From Viridibacterium silvisoli (lineage in GTDB: Bacteria; Pseudomonadota; Gammaproteobacteria; Burkholderiales; Rhodocyclaceae): 64,000 nucleotides of DNA. The stretch is from positions 434,001 to 498,000 of the forward strand of contig NZ_JAYXHS010000001.1 in NCBI RefSeq assembly GCF_036017035.1. Direction: 5' to 3'. A program made the translations under genes and the position numbers. The notes under the pieces are model-generated. The model was given only the letters and a program-made list of their open reading frames with translations, ran no database searches and was not told the origin of the DNA. This document shows, piece after piece, positions 7,807-16,056 of this stretch; within the stretch, counting starts at the first letter, position 1, and each line of letters begins with the position of its first letter.

Positions 7807-8687
7807 TCGAACTCTTCACCCGCATCTTCCTCGCATTCATGTGGCTGCTGCACTGGCTGCCACTGCCGCTACAGGCCGCCTTCGGCTGGGCCTTGGGGCA
7901 TGTGCTGTACGTGCTCGTCGTGCCGCGCCGCCGTGTGGTGATGATCAATCTGGGACTATGTTTTCCCGAGCTGAGCCTTGGCGAGCGGCGCCGTCTGGCA
8001 CGCCAGAACTTCGTGGCGGTAACGCGCAGCATGCTGGAGCGCGGCGTGATCTGGTGGGCCAGCGAAGCGCGCATCCGTCGTCTGGTGGAGCTGCCCGGCG
8101 TTGAAAAAGTACATGCCGCACACGCCGCCGGTCAGGGCGTCGTCATGCTGGTCCCGCATTTCGTCGGCCTCGACATGGCAGGCGCCCGCATGGCCATGGA
8201 GCTGGATTGCGTGAGCATGTATGCCGCACAGCTCAACAAGGTGCTGGAGAAAATGTTGCTGCATGGCCGCACACGCTTTCGATCGCAAATCCTGCTGTCT
8301 CGCCAGGAAGGCATTCGCGGCGCCGTGCGCGCCATCAAGCAGGGGCGCCCTTTCTACTATCTGCCCGATCTCGACTACGGTCCGAAGGAGTCTATCTTTG
8401 CGCCCTTCTTCGGCGTACAGACGGCCACCATTCCGGGCTTGCCGCGCATTGCACGCCTCGGCAATGCGGTCGTCATCCCGCTTGTCGTGCGCATGAAGCC
8501 CTGGGGCCGTGGCTACGTCGGTGAGTTCGGCGAGCTCTGGACAGACTTTCCCGGCGAGAGTGTGGAGGCAGACACTGCGCGCATGAACGCCTGGATCGAA
8601 AGCGAAGTGCGCAAGATCCCGGCGCAGTACTACTGGGTGCACAAACGCTTCAAGACTCGCCCGCCTGGCGAGCCCCGCCTGTACTGA
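7803..8687 (+). CDS. LpxL/HtrB-type lipid A acyltransferase, second of two
   Basis: 294 aa from a GTG that overlaps the stop of the preceding acyltransferase (GTGA), indicating translational coupling. A hydrophobic N-terminus (ELFTRIFLAFMWLLHWLP) anchors it in the inner membrane. The catalytic HX4D motif is HFVGLD in VPHFVGLDMAG, and FYYLPDLDYGPKESIFAPFF matches the conserved block of the family. Tandem LpxL-type genes probably add two secondary acyl chains with different chain or position specificity; which does which cannot be told from sequence alone. Confidence 0.9.
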   Translation: MIELFTRIFLAFMWLLHWLPLPLQAAFGWALGHVLYVLVVPRRRVVMINLGLCFPELSLGERRRLARQNFVAVTRSMLERGVIWWASEARIRRLVELPGVEKVHAAHAAGQGVVMLVPHFVGLDMAGARMAMELDCVSMYAAQLNKVLEKMLLHGRTRFRSQILLSRQEGIRGAVRAIKQGRPFYYLPDLDYGPKESIFAPFFGVQTATIPGLPRIARLGNAVVIPLVVRMKPWGRGYVGEFGELWTDFPGESVEADTARMNAWIESEVRKIPAQYYWVHKRFKTRPPGEPRLY

Positions 8688-9080
8688 CATACCCGGGCGC
8701 GGCCCCATCCGGCGGCGCTCACCCTGAAGCCCCTGCAGTGACAGCGAACATCTTTTACAGATCGCAGGCTTCAGACTTGAACGGTTTTCGCCGAAATACC
8801 TGAAGAGCAGTGAGCGCAGACGCGGCCATGAGCGCCGACCCGGCCTCGACGAGGAAGGGTTCAATAACGGAGACTCGTCATACGCCCACGCTTCGACGGA
8901 GCGCGATGGACTCCAGCGCAGTCTTGCCCCAGGCCCCCGGTAAACAGGGGCTAAACGGGCACGCAAGTGCGCGCAGGGCTCGCTCTTCGTCTAGACTCGC
9001 GCAATAATTGCCATAAGCTGATCGGGAGCAATCGAGCAGCGACACATGTGCACGCATTCAGCTGTAGGGGGCGGCCTGTC
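8688..9080. other. 393-bp gap between acyltransferase and FHA-EAL genes
   Basis: I find no supported gene, strong terminator or RNA in this stretch. A short open frame on the plus strand (8810-9007) has no ribosome site and no recognisable composition. It presumably holds the promoter of the FHA-EAL gene, but no clear -10/-35 pair stands out. Confidence 0.5.
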
Positions 9081-10223
9081 GTGGAAAGACAATGGTTTCT
9101 GGAATCCGTCGCTGCGGACGGTTCTATCGTCACGCGCAACATTGATCAGCTGCCTTATCGCATCGGCCGCGACCCTGATAACCATCTCGCCATCGCCGCT
9201 GTCGGGCTCAGCCGCCAACATGCCTATCTGACCCTCGACGTCAGCACCTCTCTCAAGCTTACCGACCTCGACAGCACCAACGGCTCCTTCGTCAATCGTG
9301 AGCGCATTGAAGGCTCCTGTTTGCTCAAGGTAGGTGACATCATCCACTTCGGCACGGCCGAATTCCGTCTCAAGGCGCTCGAGATCGGTGACGAGAACAT
9401 CGCGCCGCCACCGACGCACACTATGGTGATCTCGCCCGACGTCATGCTTTCAGAGTATTTCGTCGCGCATGAGGAAGAGTTCATCGAACTGCTGCGTGGC
9501 CGTGGCCTGACCGGCGCGGCACAACCCATCGTCCATGCTGCAGACGGTAGCCTGTTCGCCTACGAACTGCTGGGACGCGCCAAGATGCCGCCCCTGCCGA
9601 ACTCCCCGATACGCCTGTTCGAGCTGGCCGCTTCGCTGCATCGCGAAGTCGAATTGAGCGTCGCCTTTCGTGAATATGGCCTGCGCGCCATGGCACCGCA
9701 TCTGAATGGCCATGCAGTTTTCGTGAATACGCACCCCAAGGAAACCTTCACGGAAGAGTTTTACCGCTCGATCAGGAACGTGCTGAAAGACTTTCCACAC
9801 ATGAATCTGGTCGTGGAAATCCACGAAACCGCCGTCACGGAAACTGCGCAAATGCGCGTGCTCGCCGAGCGCCTCAAGGACATCGGCGCGCGCTTCGCCT
9901 ACGACGATTTCGGCGCGGGCCAGGCCCGTCTCAACGAGCTGGGCGAGATTCCCGCGCACTTCGTGAAGTTCGATATGGCGCTGATCCGCGAGATCGACCG
10001 CGCCAGCGAGCGCAAGCGCCGCGTCGTTGGCGACCTGGTGCGGTTGATTCTCGACCTCGGCTCCATCCCGCTGGCCGAAGGTGTAGAAACGGAAGCCGAG
10101 GCTAACGTCTGCCGCGACATAGGCTTCAAGCTCCTGCAAGGCTATCTAACCGGCCGCCCGGTGCCCGTGGAGTCGTTCGGTCCCGCCCTGGACCAGACCT
10201 TCCCGCTCGGCTCGCAGTTCTGA
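9081..10223 (+). CDS. FHA-EAL protein, probable cyclic-di-GMP phosphodiesterase
   Basis: 380 aa from a GTG preceded by AGGGGGCGG. Residues 1-100 are a forkhead-associated domain (GR in YRIGRDPDN, SRQH, and DSTNGSFVN), which binds phosphothreonine peptides. Residues 130-370 are an EAL domain in which the signature reads ELLGR instead of EALLR. Key acidic and metal-site residues appear kept: NTHPKE, EIHET, DDFGAG, KFDMALIR and EGVETE, so activity is likely. The pairing implies that a Ser/Thr phosphorylation signal controls cyclic-di-GMP turnover or placement. No kinase gene is adjacent. Confidence 0.87.
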   Translation: MERQWFLESVAADGSIVTRNIDQLPYRIGRDPDNHLAIAAVGLSRQHAYLTLDVSTSLKLTDLDSTNGSFVNRERIEGSCLLKVGDIIHFGTAEFRLKALEIGDENIAPPPTHTMVISPDVMLSEYFVAHEEEFIELLRGRGLTGAAQPIVHAADGSLFAYELLGRAKMPPLPNSPIRLFELAASLHREVELSVAFREYGLRAMAPHLNGHAVFVNTHPKETFTEEFYRSIRNVLKDFPHMNLVVEIHETAVTETAQMRVLAERLKDIGARFAYDDFGAGQARLNELGEIPAHFVKFDMALIREIDRASERKRRVVGDLVRLILDLGSIPLAEGVETEAEANVCRDIGFKLLQGYLTGRPVPVESFGPALDQTFPLGSQF

Positions 10224-10392
10224 TTTGCCGCGCCCGCTGACAGGAGCGGAAGCGCACGCCGGTGTTGCAGTGCACGAGGTTTGTTGTATCCACAAACTTC
10301 ATAATGGGTAGTAGATTTCCCGCCGAACCGGATGGCTGCGCAGGTTTCCAGCGGCCATTTCCTCTACTCATTTGCACGCAAGGGCGTTCCAC

Positions 10393-11277
10393 ATGCCACA
10401 GTTCGACTCCGGCTGGCAGAGCTGGCTGAATGACAATATCAAGCGCGGCTGCTCGCCGGAATCCATGATCAGCGCCATGGTCGGCGCCGGCATTGACGCC
10501 GCAACAGCCACCTTCAAGGTAGCGCAGGCACTGGCGCCCGACGTACCCCTGCCCGTCCAGCCCCCGGCGCCCGCCTTCATTCCGGCTTTTTCAGCAGCTG
10601 GCCGCGCCGTCAATCCTTACCAGTACGATGCAATGCCGATCGCTGCCGGTAACCGTATCGACGTCGGCGACCGCTTCGTCAATGTCGTCCTGCGCTCGGA
10701 GCGCCCGCAGATCGTTGTCTTCAACAACGTCCTGTCACATGAAGAATGTGACGAGCTGATCGAACGCTCGCGCGACAAGCTGAAGCGCTCGACCACGGTC
10801 AACCCGATCACCGGCGAGCACGATGTCATTGCCAACCGCACCAGCGAAGGCACTTTCTTCGATCGCTGTGAAGACGAGTTCATCACGCGCATCGACAATC
10901 GCGTTGCCACCTTGATGAACTGGCCCCTGACCCACGGCGAGGGTCTGCAGATCCTGCACTACGGCGTGGGCGGCGAGTACCGTCCGCACTTCGACTACTT
11001 CCCACCGCACGAAGTCGGCAGCACGACTCACGTTGCAGTGGGCGGCCAGCGCGTCAGCACCATGATCATGTACCTGAGCGATGTCGAGGCCGGTGGCGAG
11101 ACGATCTTCCCCGATGCAGGCATCTCGGTGACGCCGCAGAAAGGCTCGGCAGTTTACTTCCGCTACTGCAATGCAAATGGCCAGATCGATCCGATGACCC
11201 TGCATGGCGGCGCGCCGGTACAGGCGGGCGAGAAGTGGATCATGACCAAGTGGATGCGGCAACGGCCATACGGCTAG
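10393..11277 (+). CDS. Prolyl 4-hydroxylase-type Fe(II)/2-oxoglutarate oxygenase
   Basis: 294 aa, cytosolic. The C-terminal domain (about 95-290) is of the P4Hc type: His199 and Asp201 in YRPHFDYF, distal His271 in TLHGG, and the 2-oxoglutarate-binding Lys282 in GEKW. Family members hydroxylate proline or other residues in proteins or peptides. Residues 1-50 form a separate helical segment (WQSWLNDNI..GCSPESMISAMVGAGID) that recurs at the N-terminus of the next gene. A Pro-rich linker (51-62) joins the parts. The chosen ATG is 7 codons inside a slightly longer frame and gives the module a natural start. The target is unknown. Confidence 0.88.
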   Translation: MPQFDSGWQSWLNDNIKRGCSPESMISAMVGAGIDAATATFKVAQALAPDVPLPVQPPAPAFIPAFSAAGRAVNPYQYDAMPIAAGNRIDVGDRFVNVVLRSERPQIVVFNNVLSHEECDELIERSRDKLKRSTTVNPITGEHDVIANRTSEGTFFDRCEDEFITRIDNRVATLMNWPLTHGEGLQILHYGVGGEYRPHFDYFPPHEVGSTTHVAVGGQRVSTMIMYLSDVEAGGETIFPDAGISVTPQKGSAVYFRYCNANGQIDPMTLHGGAPVQAGEKWIMTKWMRQRPYG

Positions 11278-11347
11278 CAAGGCCGGTTACGAGCCGCGCA
11301 GACATAAGCGCAGCCGGACACAAGACGGAACAGGAACGGAGACAACA

Positions 11348-12370
11348 ATGTACGCAAAATCGAACCCCGTAGGCGCCATGCGCATGACTGACGAATGGCG
11401 TCGCTGGCTCGCGGAAAATCTCATTCTCGATAACCACCCACAAGGCTTGTTCGAGACACTGGTGCGCGCCGGCGTGTCGGTCGCCGATGCGCACCACGAG
11501 GTCAACGCCGCGCTCTCCAGTCCCTATATCGCGGGTGCACAGCGCTTGAAGAACCGCCTCGCCAAGCACGACTGGATTCTCGACAACCAGCGCCGCATGG
11601 GCCAGCTGCGTTCCCCCGAAGTGCCGCGCCTCGACAAGCTGTCGGCCGACGCCTTCCTCAACGACTTCTATGCCGTCGGGCAACCCGTTGTCATCACCGG
11701 CATGATGGACGACTGGCCGGCACGCCAGAAGTGGGACTTCGATTATTTCAAGAACAACTTCGGCGACAAGGAAGTGCAAGTGCAGTTCGGCCGCAACTCC
11801 GACGAGCACTACGAGCTGAACAAGCTCAAGCACCAGAAGACGATGCCTTTCGGCGAATATGTCGATCTGGTGCGCAACGCAGGCAAGACCAACGACTTCT
11901 ACATGACGGCCAACAACGATTCACAGAATCGCGTGGCGCTGTCAGGCCTGTGGCAAGACATCGTACAGATCCCCGAGTACCTCACGCCGGACGCGCCTGG
12001 CGGCTTCTTCTGGTTCGGACCGGCCGGCACGGTGACGCCTTTCCACCACGACCTGACCAACAACTTCATGGCCCAGGTCATTGGCCGCAAGCGCGTCTTG
12101 ATGGTGCCTGCGTACGAGGTCAATCAGATCTACAACCACGAGCACTGCTTCACGCATGTCGATGGCCGTGGCATCGACTATGAGCGCTATCCGGCGATGC
12201 GCAATGCACGCGTGCTCGAAGCCATCATCGGGCCGGGCGACATCCTGTTCCTGCCAGTGGGCTGCTGGCACTTCGTCGAAGGTCTCGACGTTTCTGTCAC
12301 CGTGTCCTTCACCAACTTCCGGTGGGACAACAACTTCACTGAAAACTACCCGTCAAACACTGCGTTCTGA
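11348..12370 (+). CDS. JmjC/cupin-type Fe(II)/2-oxoglutarate oxygenase
   Basis: 340 aa with a good GGAG ribosome site. Residues 95-330 form a cupin-like (JmjC, FIH-related) fold: the iron triad is probably His233, Asp235 (PFHHDLTNN) and His308 (GCWHFVEG). Such enzymes hydroxylate or demethylate proteins, RNA or small molecules. Residues 13-55 (EWRRWLAENL..HPQGLFETLVRAGVS) resemble the N-terminal segment of the upstream prolyl hydroxylase in length and pattern. The genes are 70 bases apart in the same direction, so they are probably co-expressed and may share a docking partner. The substrate is unknown. Confidence 0.87.
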   Translation: MYAKSNPVGAMRMTDEWRRWLAENLILDNHPQGLFETLVRAGVSVADAHHEVNAALSSPYIAGAQRLKNRLAKHDWILDNQRRMGQLRSPEVPRLDKLSADAFLNDFYAVGQPVVITGMMDDWPARQKWDFDYFKNNFGDKEVQVQFGRNSDEHYELNKLKHQKTMPFGEYVDLVRNAGKTNDFYMTANNDSQNRVALSGLWQDIVQIPEYLTPDAPGGFFWFGPAGTVTPFHHDLTNNFMAQVIGRKRVLMVPAYEVNQIYNHEHCFTHVDGRGIDYERYPAMRNARVLEAIIGPGDILFLPVGCWHFVEGLDVSVTVSFTNFRWDNNFTENYPSNTAF

Positions 12371-12371
12371 C

Positions 12372-12389
12372 CAACGAAAATTTTCGTTG
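12372..12389. repeat. 18-bp perfect palindrome after the JmjC gene
   Basis: CAACGAAAATTTTCGTTG begins 2 bases past the stop codon. With no loop at its centre it is better suited to protein binding than to an RNA hairpin. Confidence 0.6.
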
Positions 12390-12410
12390 CTCGGCGCTGA
12401 ATCAAAAGAT

Positions 12411-12436
12411 ACGGCCTGGACATACGTCCGGGCCGT
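12411..12436 (+). terminator. Probable terminator after the two oxygenase genes
   Basis: Stem ACGGCC-T-GGAC pairs with GTCC-G-GGCCGT around a 4-base loop, followed after a few bases by CTTTTG. The T-run is weak, so efficiency is uncertain. Confidence 0.5.
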
Positions 12437-12512
12437 GTGACTTTTGCCTTCAAGCCCGGCTGCGTTCTGGGCGATATTTCAGTACAGCACAATCTTGACC
12501 GGATCCTCAGGA

Positions 12513-13526
12513 ATGAGACTCAGCCGTTGCCTGCATTACGCCATTGCCATGGGCCTCGTGACGCTCAGCGCATGGGTGCAGGGCGAACCCCTGAAGATCG
12601 TGCATGTCATGAGCTACAGCAGCGACTGGGCCTGGAACCAGGACCAGTTGCGTGGCTTTCGCGAAGGCCTGGGCATGACCGACGCGATCATTCGCGTCGT
12701 CGAGCTTGATGCCAAGCACAAGGATGCGACGCAGTTGAAAGCGGCAGCCAAGGAGGCCATCGACCTGATCGAAAACTGGCAGCCTGATCTGGTCTACACC
12801 AACGATGACGTCGCCCAGGCAGAGGTCTCGGTCAAGTTCATCAACTCGAAGATTCCCTTCGTGTATTCCGGCGTGAACAAGGAGCACAGGGACTATGGCT
12901 TCGACAAGGCCGGCAATGTCACGGGCGTGCTGGAACGCGAGCATTTTGCCGGCACGCTGAGCCTGCTGCGCGAGATCAAGCCGGTGCGCAACCTGCGACT
13001 GGCGATCGTGCTCGATGACGACCCCACCTGGGTGGGCGTGGCAAGTCGCATTCGCGCCGAACTGGCAAGGCGCAAGGACGTAGAGGTCGTTGAATGGCTG
13101 CAACCGAAGACCTTCGAAGAATACAAGAGCCGCATGCTGGCGCTGCAAGGCAAGGTCGATGCGGTCGGCCTGCTGGGCGTTTTCCGCTTCACGAAGCCAG
13201 GTGGTGGATACGCCGACTACGAAGAAGTGCTGCACTGGACTGCGGACAATAGCGGGCTCATGGACTTCTCCTTCTGGGATACGCGCGTCGAACGCGGCAC
13301 ATTGCTTGCGGTGACTGTCTCTGGCGTCGAGCAAGGGCGTCTGGCTGGCCGCATGGCGCGACGCATCCTCGTCGACAAGGTTTCACCGGCCAGCATTCCG
13401 CCCGAAGCGACCGCCAAGGGCCAGCCGATGATCTCGCTGGCGCGCGCCCGCAAGCTGGGCCTGCCTATCAAGAGCAGTGTTTTGCTGAACGCCCAGGTGT
13501 TGCCGCGCTTCGCCTGGGGTTCATGA
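12513..13526 (+). CDS. Periplasmic ABC-type substrate-binding-like sensor protein
   Basis: 337 aa. Residues 1-24 are a signal peptide (MRLSRCLHYAIAMGLVTLSA, cut near GEP). The rest resembles the ABC_sub_bind family: KIVHVMSYSSDWAWNQDQ, a DLVYTNDDVAQ block and PFVYSGVNKE. No permease or ATPase lies nearby. Instead it overlaps the next gene, a membrane GGDEF protein, by 4 bases (ATGA). That pairing suggests it senses a ligand in the periplasm and passes the signal to the cyclase rather than feeding a transporter. The ligand cannot be read from sequence. Confidence 0.8.
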   Translation: MRLSRCLHYAIAMGLVTLSAWVQGEPLKIVHVMSYSSDWAWNQDQLRGFREGLGMTDAIIRVVELDAKHKDATQLKAAAKEAIDLIENWQPDLVYTNDDVAQAEVSVKFINSKIPFVYSGVNKEHRDYGFDKAGNVTGVLEREHFAGTLSLLREIKPVRNLRLAIVLDDDPTWVGVASRIRAELARRKDVEVVEWLQPKTFEEYKSRMLALQGKVDAVGLLGVFRFTKPGGGYADYEEVLHWTADNSGLMDFSFWDTRVERGTLLAVTVSGVEQGRLAGRMARRILVDKVSPASIPPEATAKGQPMISLARARKLGLPIKSSVLLNAQVLPRFAWGS

Positions 13527-14965
13527 CAGCCCCGAGGTCCCCAGCAATGTCCGTATCCCTCCCGCTGCGCATCAACCTGATCTCGCTGATCTTTGCGGCG
13601 CTGGTCGCATCGGTGCTGACCGCGCTGGGCGGCTTCTTCCTGCATCACCAGGAGCGCGACAACGCCATTGCGCGCGCCACGCTGGCCGCCGATGAACTGG
13701 CCACGCGCGCCAGCCGCCTGATTGCCTTCGACATGGGCTTCGCCGACTTCCTCGGCTTCGACGAGCAATGCGCGGCGGTGATCCGCAATGATCCGATGCT
13801 GCGCGACGCAGCCCTCTTCGACACGCACGGCGCTCAGCAATATCACAGCGGCAGCGGCACCATCATCTGGCCCGAATACGCGCAGCTACCAGAAGCCGAC
13901 GACACGCAGACCGTCACCACACCGAGCGGCATCCTCGTGCTCAACCCCGTCGTGCGCGGCAAGGGCGAGGTACTGGGCTTTGCCGTCGTCGCCATCAATG
14001 ACGCCGTTGTCATGGAGGCCACCCTGCGCAATGTCGGCTGGCTGGTGGCCTGCGCAGCCGCGCTTTTCGTGGCCGGCCTGATCATCCAGCAAGGCATATT
14101 CTGGCGTGCCGTGGGGCGCCCGCTGGCCAGCCTGGTGCGTACGGCCGACAGCATCCAGCCTGACAAGCTGGTGGAGATTCCTCACCTGCCAGACCTCGAC
14201 AGCAATGACGACATCGGCCGCCTGTACCGTGCTTTCTCGCGACTGGTGCAGCGGCTGCTGGAGGCGCGCCGCGACTTGCTGACACAGAATGAGCAACTCG
14301 AACACGCCGTCCAGGAACGCACCACCGAGCTGGAGCGCGTCAATGCCGATCTGGCGCACGACATCGAGCGCCGCAAAGAGCTGGAAGAGGAATTGCGCAA
14401 ACTGGCCAGCACCGATCCGCTGACGGGCCTCGCCAACCGCGCGTTCATGATGCCCTACCTCGAGCGCCGCATCGAACAGGCGCGCCGCCATCGCACACCA
14501 CTAGGCTTGATCCTGCTCGACTTCGATGGCTTCAAGCACATCAACGACACCTACGGCCATGCCGTCGGCGACGGCGTACTGCAAACCATGGGGCTACGCC
14601 TGCAGCAGATATGTCGCCAGTCGGACGTACTGGCACGACTCGGCGGCGATGAATTCCTGATCTCGTTCGAAGGCCTGCAGGAGCAGTACCAGGCCGATGC
14701 GCTCTGTCGGCGCGTCGTGTCGCTGTTTGCGACGCCGATCGAAATCGGCGACCTGAAGCTGCAACTGGGCGTCAGCGTCGGTGCCGCGCTCTTCCCCAAC
14801 AACGGCGACGATCTCACCAGCCTGATGGCGGCGGCCGATATCGCCATGTATGCCATCAAGCAACGTGGCGGTGGTTTTCTCTTCGCAACGAGCAGCGCCA
14901 AGATTCCGGCGGCGAACGACGCGCTCGCGCACAGCCTCAGGCGCCCGCGTTCGACCGATCAGTAG
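13523..14965 (+). CDS. Membrane diguanylate cyclase with periplasmic sensor region and HAMP
   Basis: 480 aa. Membrane segments at about 18-40 and 170-192 flank a periplasmic domain of roughly 130 residues. A HAMP-like linker and a coiled coil (about 193-295) lead to a GGDEF domain whose active site is GGDEF at 374-378. An RxxD inhibitory site (RQSD) lies 5 residues before it, so product feedback inhibition is expected. The start overlaps the stop of the periplasmic binding-protein gene, implying a two-protein sensory unit. It converges with prmC. Confidence 0.92.
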   Translation: MTAPRSPAMSVSLPLRINLISLIFAALVASVLTALGGFFLHHQERDNAIARATLAADELATRASRLIAFDMGFADFLGFDEQCAAVIRNDPMLRDAALFDTHGAQQYHSGSGTIIWPEYAQLPEADDTQTVTTPSGILVLNPVVRGKGEVLGFAVVAINDAVVMEATLRNVGWLVACAAALFVAGLIIQQGIFWRAVGRPLASLVRTADSIQPDKLVEIPHLPDLDSNDDIGRLYRAFSRLVQRLLEARRDLLTQNEQLEHAVQERTTELERVNADLAHDIERRKELEEELRKLASTDPLTGLANRAFMMPYLERRIEQARRHRTPLGLILLDFDGFKHINDTYGHAVGDGVLQTMGLRLQQICRQSDVLARLGGDEFLISFEGLQEQYQADALCRRVVSLFATPIEIGDLKLQLGVSVGAALFPNNGDDLTSLMAAADIAMYAIKQRGGGFLFATSSAKIPAANDALAHSLRRPRSTDQ

Positions 14966-16053
14966 GCTACTCGGCCACCGCTCGCTCGCTCGATGCCGGC
15001 GAGATCTTTCCAGGATTGAACTTCGACAAAGCCGCTTGTTGCGAGCAAGGCCCGCACCGCTGCGGCCTGATCGTAGCCATGCTCGAGCAATAGCCAGCCG
15101 CCCGACACGAGATGCGCGGGTGCGGCCGCAATGATGTCGCGGATGTCGTCGAGCCCGTCAGTGCCGGCAACCAGCGCCGAGAGTGGTTCGAAACGGACAT
15201 CGCCCTGGGCGAGATGTTCGTCGTTGGCCGCAATGTAGGGAGGATTGGAGACGATCAGCTCGAAGCGCTCGCCAGCGACGGGGGCGAACCAGCTGCCATG
15301 CAGGAAGCGCACGGGTGCATCGAGTTTTTGCGCGTTGTCTTGCGCCACGGCCAGCGCGGCGACGGACGCGTCGACGGCAGTGACCTTGGCATGCGGGCGT
15401 TCGAGTGCGATGGATATGGCGATGGCGCCGGTGCCGGTGCCGAGGTCGAGAATGGTCGGGGCGGGTGCCTCGCGTTCTCCTCTCCCGGCCTCCGGCCACC
15501 CCGCTCCGCGCCCCACGGCTGGCACTGCATTGCCAACCGGCTCCGCGAGCGTGCGGCATGCCGCACGAAACCCTCGCTCTGCCCCTAGTGAAGAGGGAAC
15601 TGCAACGCGCGACACATGTTGGTCATTCGCCCCAGCCGCCTGCTGCACCCTCTCCCCCAGCCCCTCCCCTGAAGAGGGAGGGGAGCTTCGAGTGGCTTCA
15701 CCAGCTGTAAAGCAGGGCCGGGAGAGGGGCTCGAGCGCCACCAAACCCAACACCAGCTCAACCAACAATTCCGTATCCGGCCGAGGAATCAAGGTATCTG
15801 CCGTAACACGAAACATGCGCCCGAAAAACTCGCGCTGCCCCAACAGATGCGCAACCGGCTCGCCCTGCTCACGACGCTCCAGCCAATCCACAAACCGCTG
15901 CGCAGCGACTACATCCAGCGCACGCTCCGGAAAACCGATCAGCGTCGCCGCCGAACACCCACTCGCCTCACGCAACAGCAGCTTCGCATCGACACTCTCG
16001 ATACGACCACGCGCCAACTGCAGCGCTTCACCGAGCGTTGCAGGCAAGCTCAC
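14959..16053 (-). CDS. prmC: Release factor glutamine methyltransferase with 83-residue repeat-derived insert
   Basis: 364 aa from a GTG. PrmC methylates the Gln of the GGQ motif in RF1 and RF2. Family features: N-terminal RF-binding domain (1-105), SAM motif LDLGTGTGAIAI (about 202-213) and catalytic NPPY in VSNPPYIAAND. Usual length is about 280 aa. The excess lies at residues about 110-192, where DNA 15479-15727 is an inverted-repeat element inserted in frame with no stop. Without it the protein would be 281 aa. The insert falls in the linker between RF-binding and methyltransferase domains, so function may survive. It follows prfA, its substrate gene, by 3 bases. Confidence 0.93.
   Translation of the reverse strand: MSLPATLGEALQLARGRIESVDAKLLLREASGCSAATLIGFPERALDVVAAQRFVDWLERREQGEPVAHLLGQREFFGRMFRVTADTLIPRPDTELLVELVLGLVALEPLSRPCFTAGEATRSSPPSSGEGLGERVQQAAGANDQHVSRVAVPSSLGAERGFRAACRTLAEPVGNAVPAVGRGAGWPEAGRGEREAPAPTILDLGTGTGAIAISIALERPHAKVTAVDASVAALAVAQDNAQKLDAPVRFLHGSWFAPVAGERFELIVSNPPYIAANDEHLAQGDVRFEPLSALVAGTDGLDDIRDIIAAAPAHLVSGGWLLLEHGYDQAAAVRALLATSGFVEVQSWKDLAGIERASGGRVAY
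15479..15727. mobile_element. MITE-like 249-bp element inserted in frame in prmC
   Basis: The element is bounded by the inverted repeats CCTCTCCCGGCC (15479-15490) and GGCCGGGAGAGG (15716-15727). It contains GGAACTGCAACGCGC and a CCCTCTCCCCCAGCCCCTCC / GAGGGAGGGG inner palindrome, typical of non-coding intergenic repeats. A shorter relative at 55434-55582 has the same ends and the same GAACTGCAACG core. No transposase is encoded and I cannot make out a clear target duplication. At 249 bases (83 codons) it keeps prmC in frame. Confidence 0.75.
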
Positions 16054-16056
16054 GTC

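Noticed and set aside
15661..15690. A Rho-independent terminator inside prmC
   Set aside because: The GC-rich palindrome belongs to the inserted repeat element and has no T-run, so it should not stop transcription efficiently.
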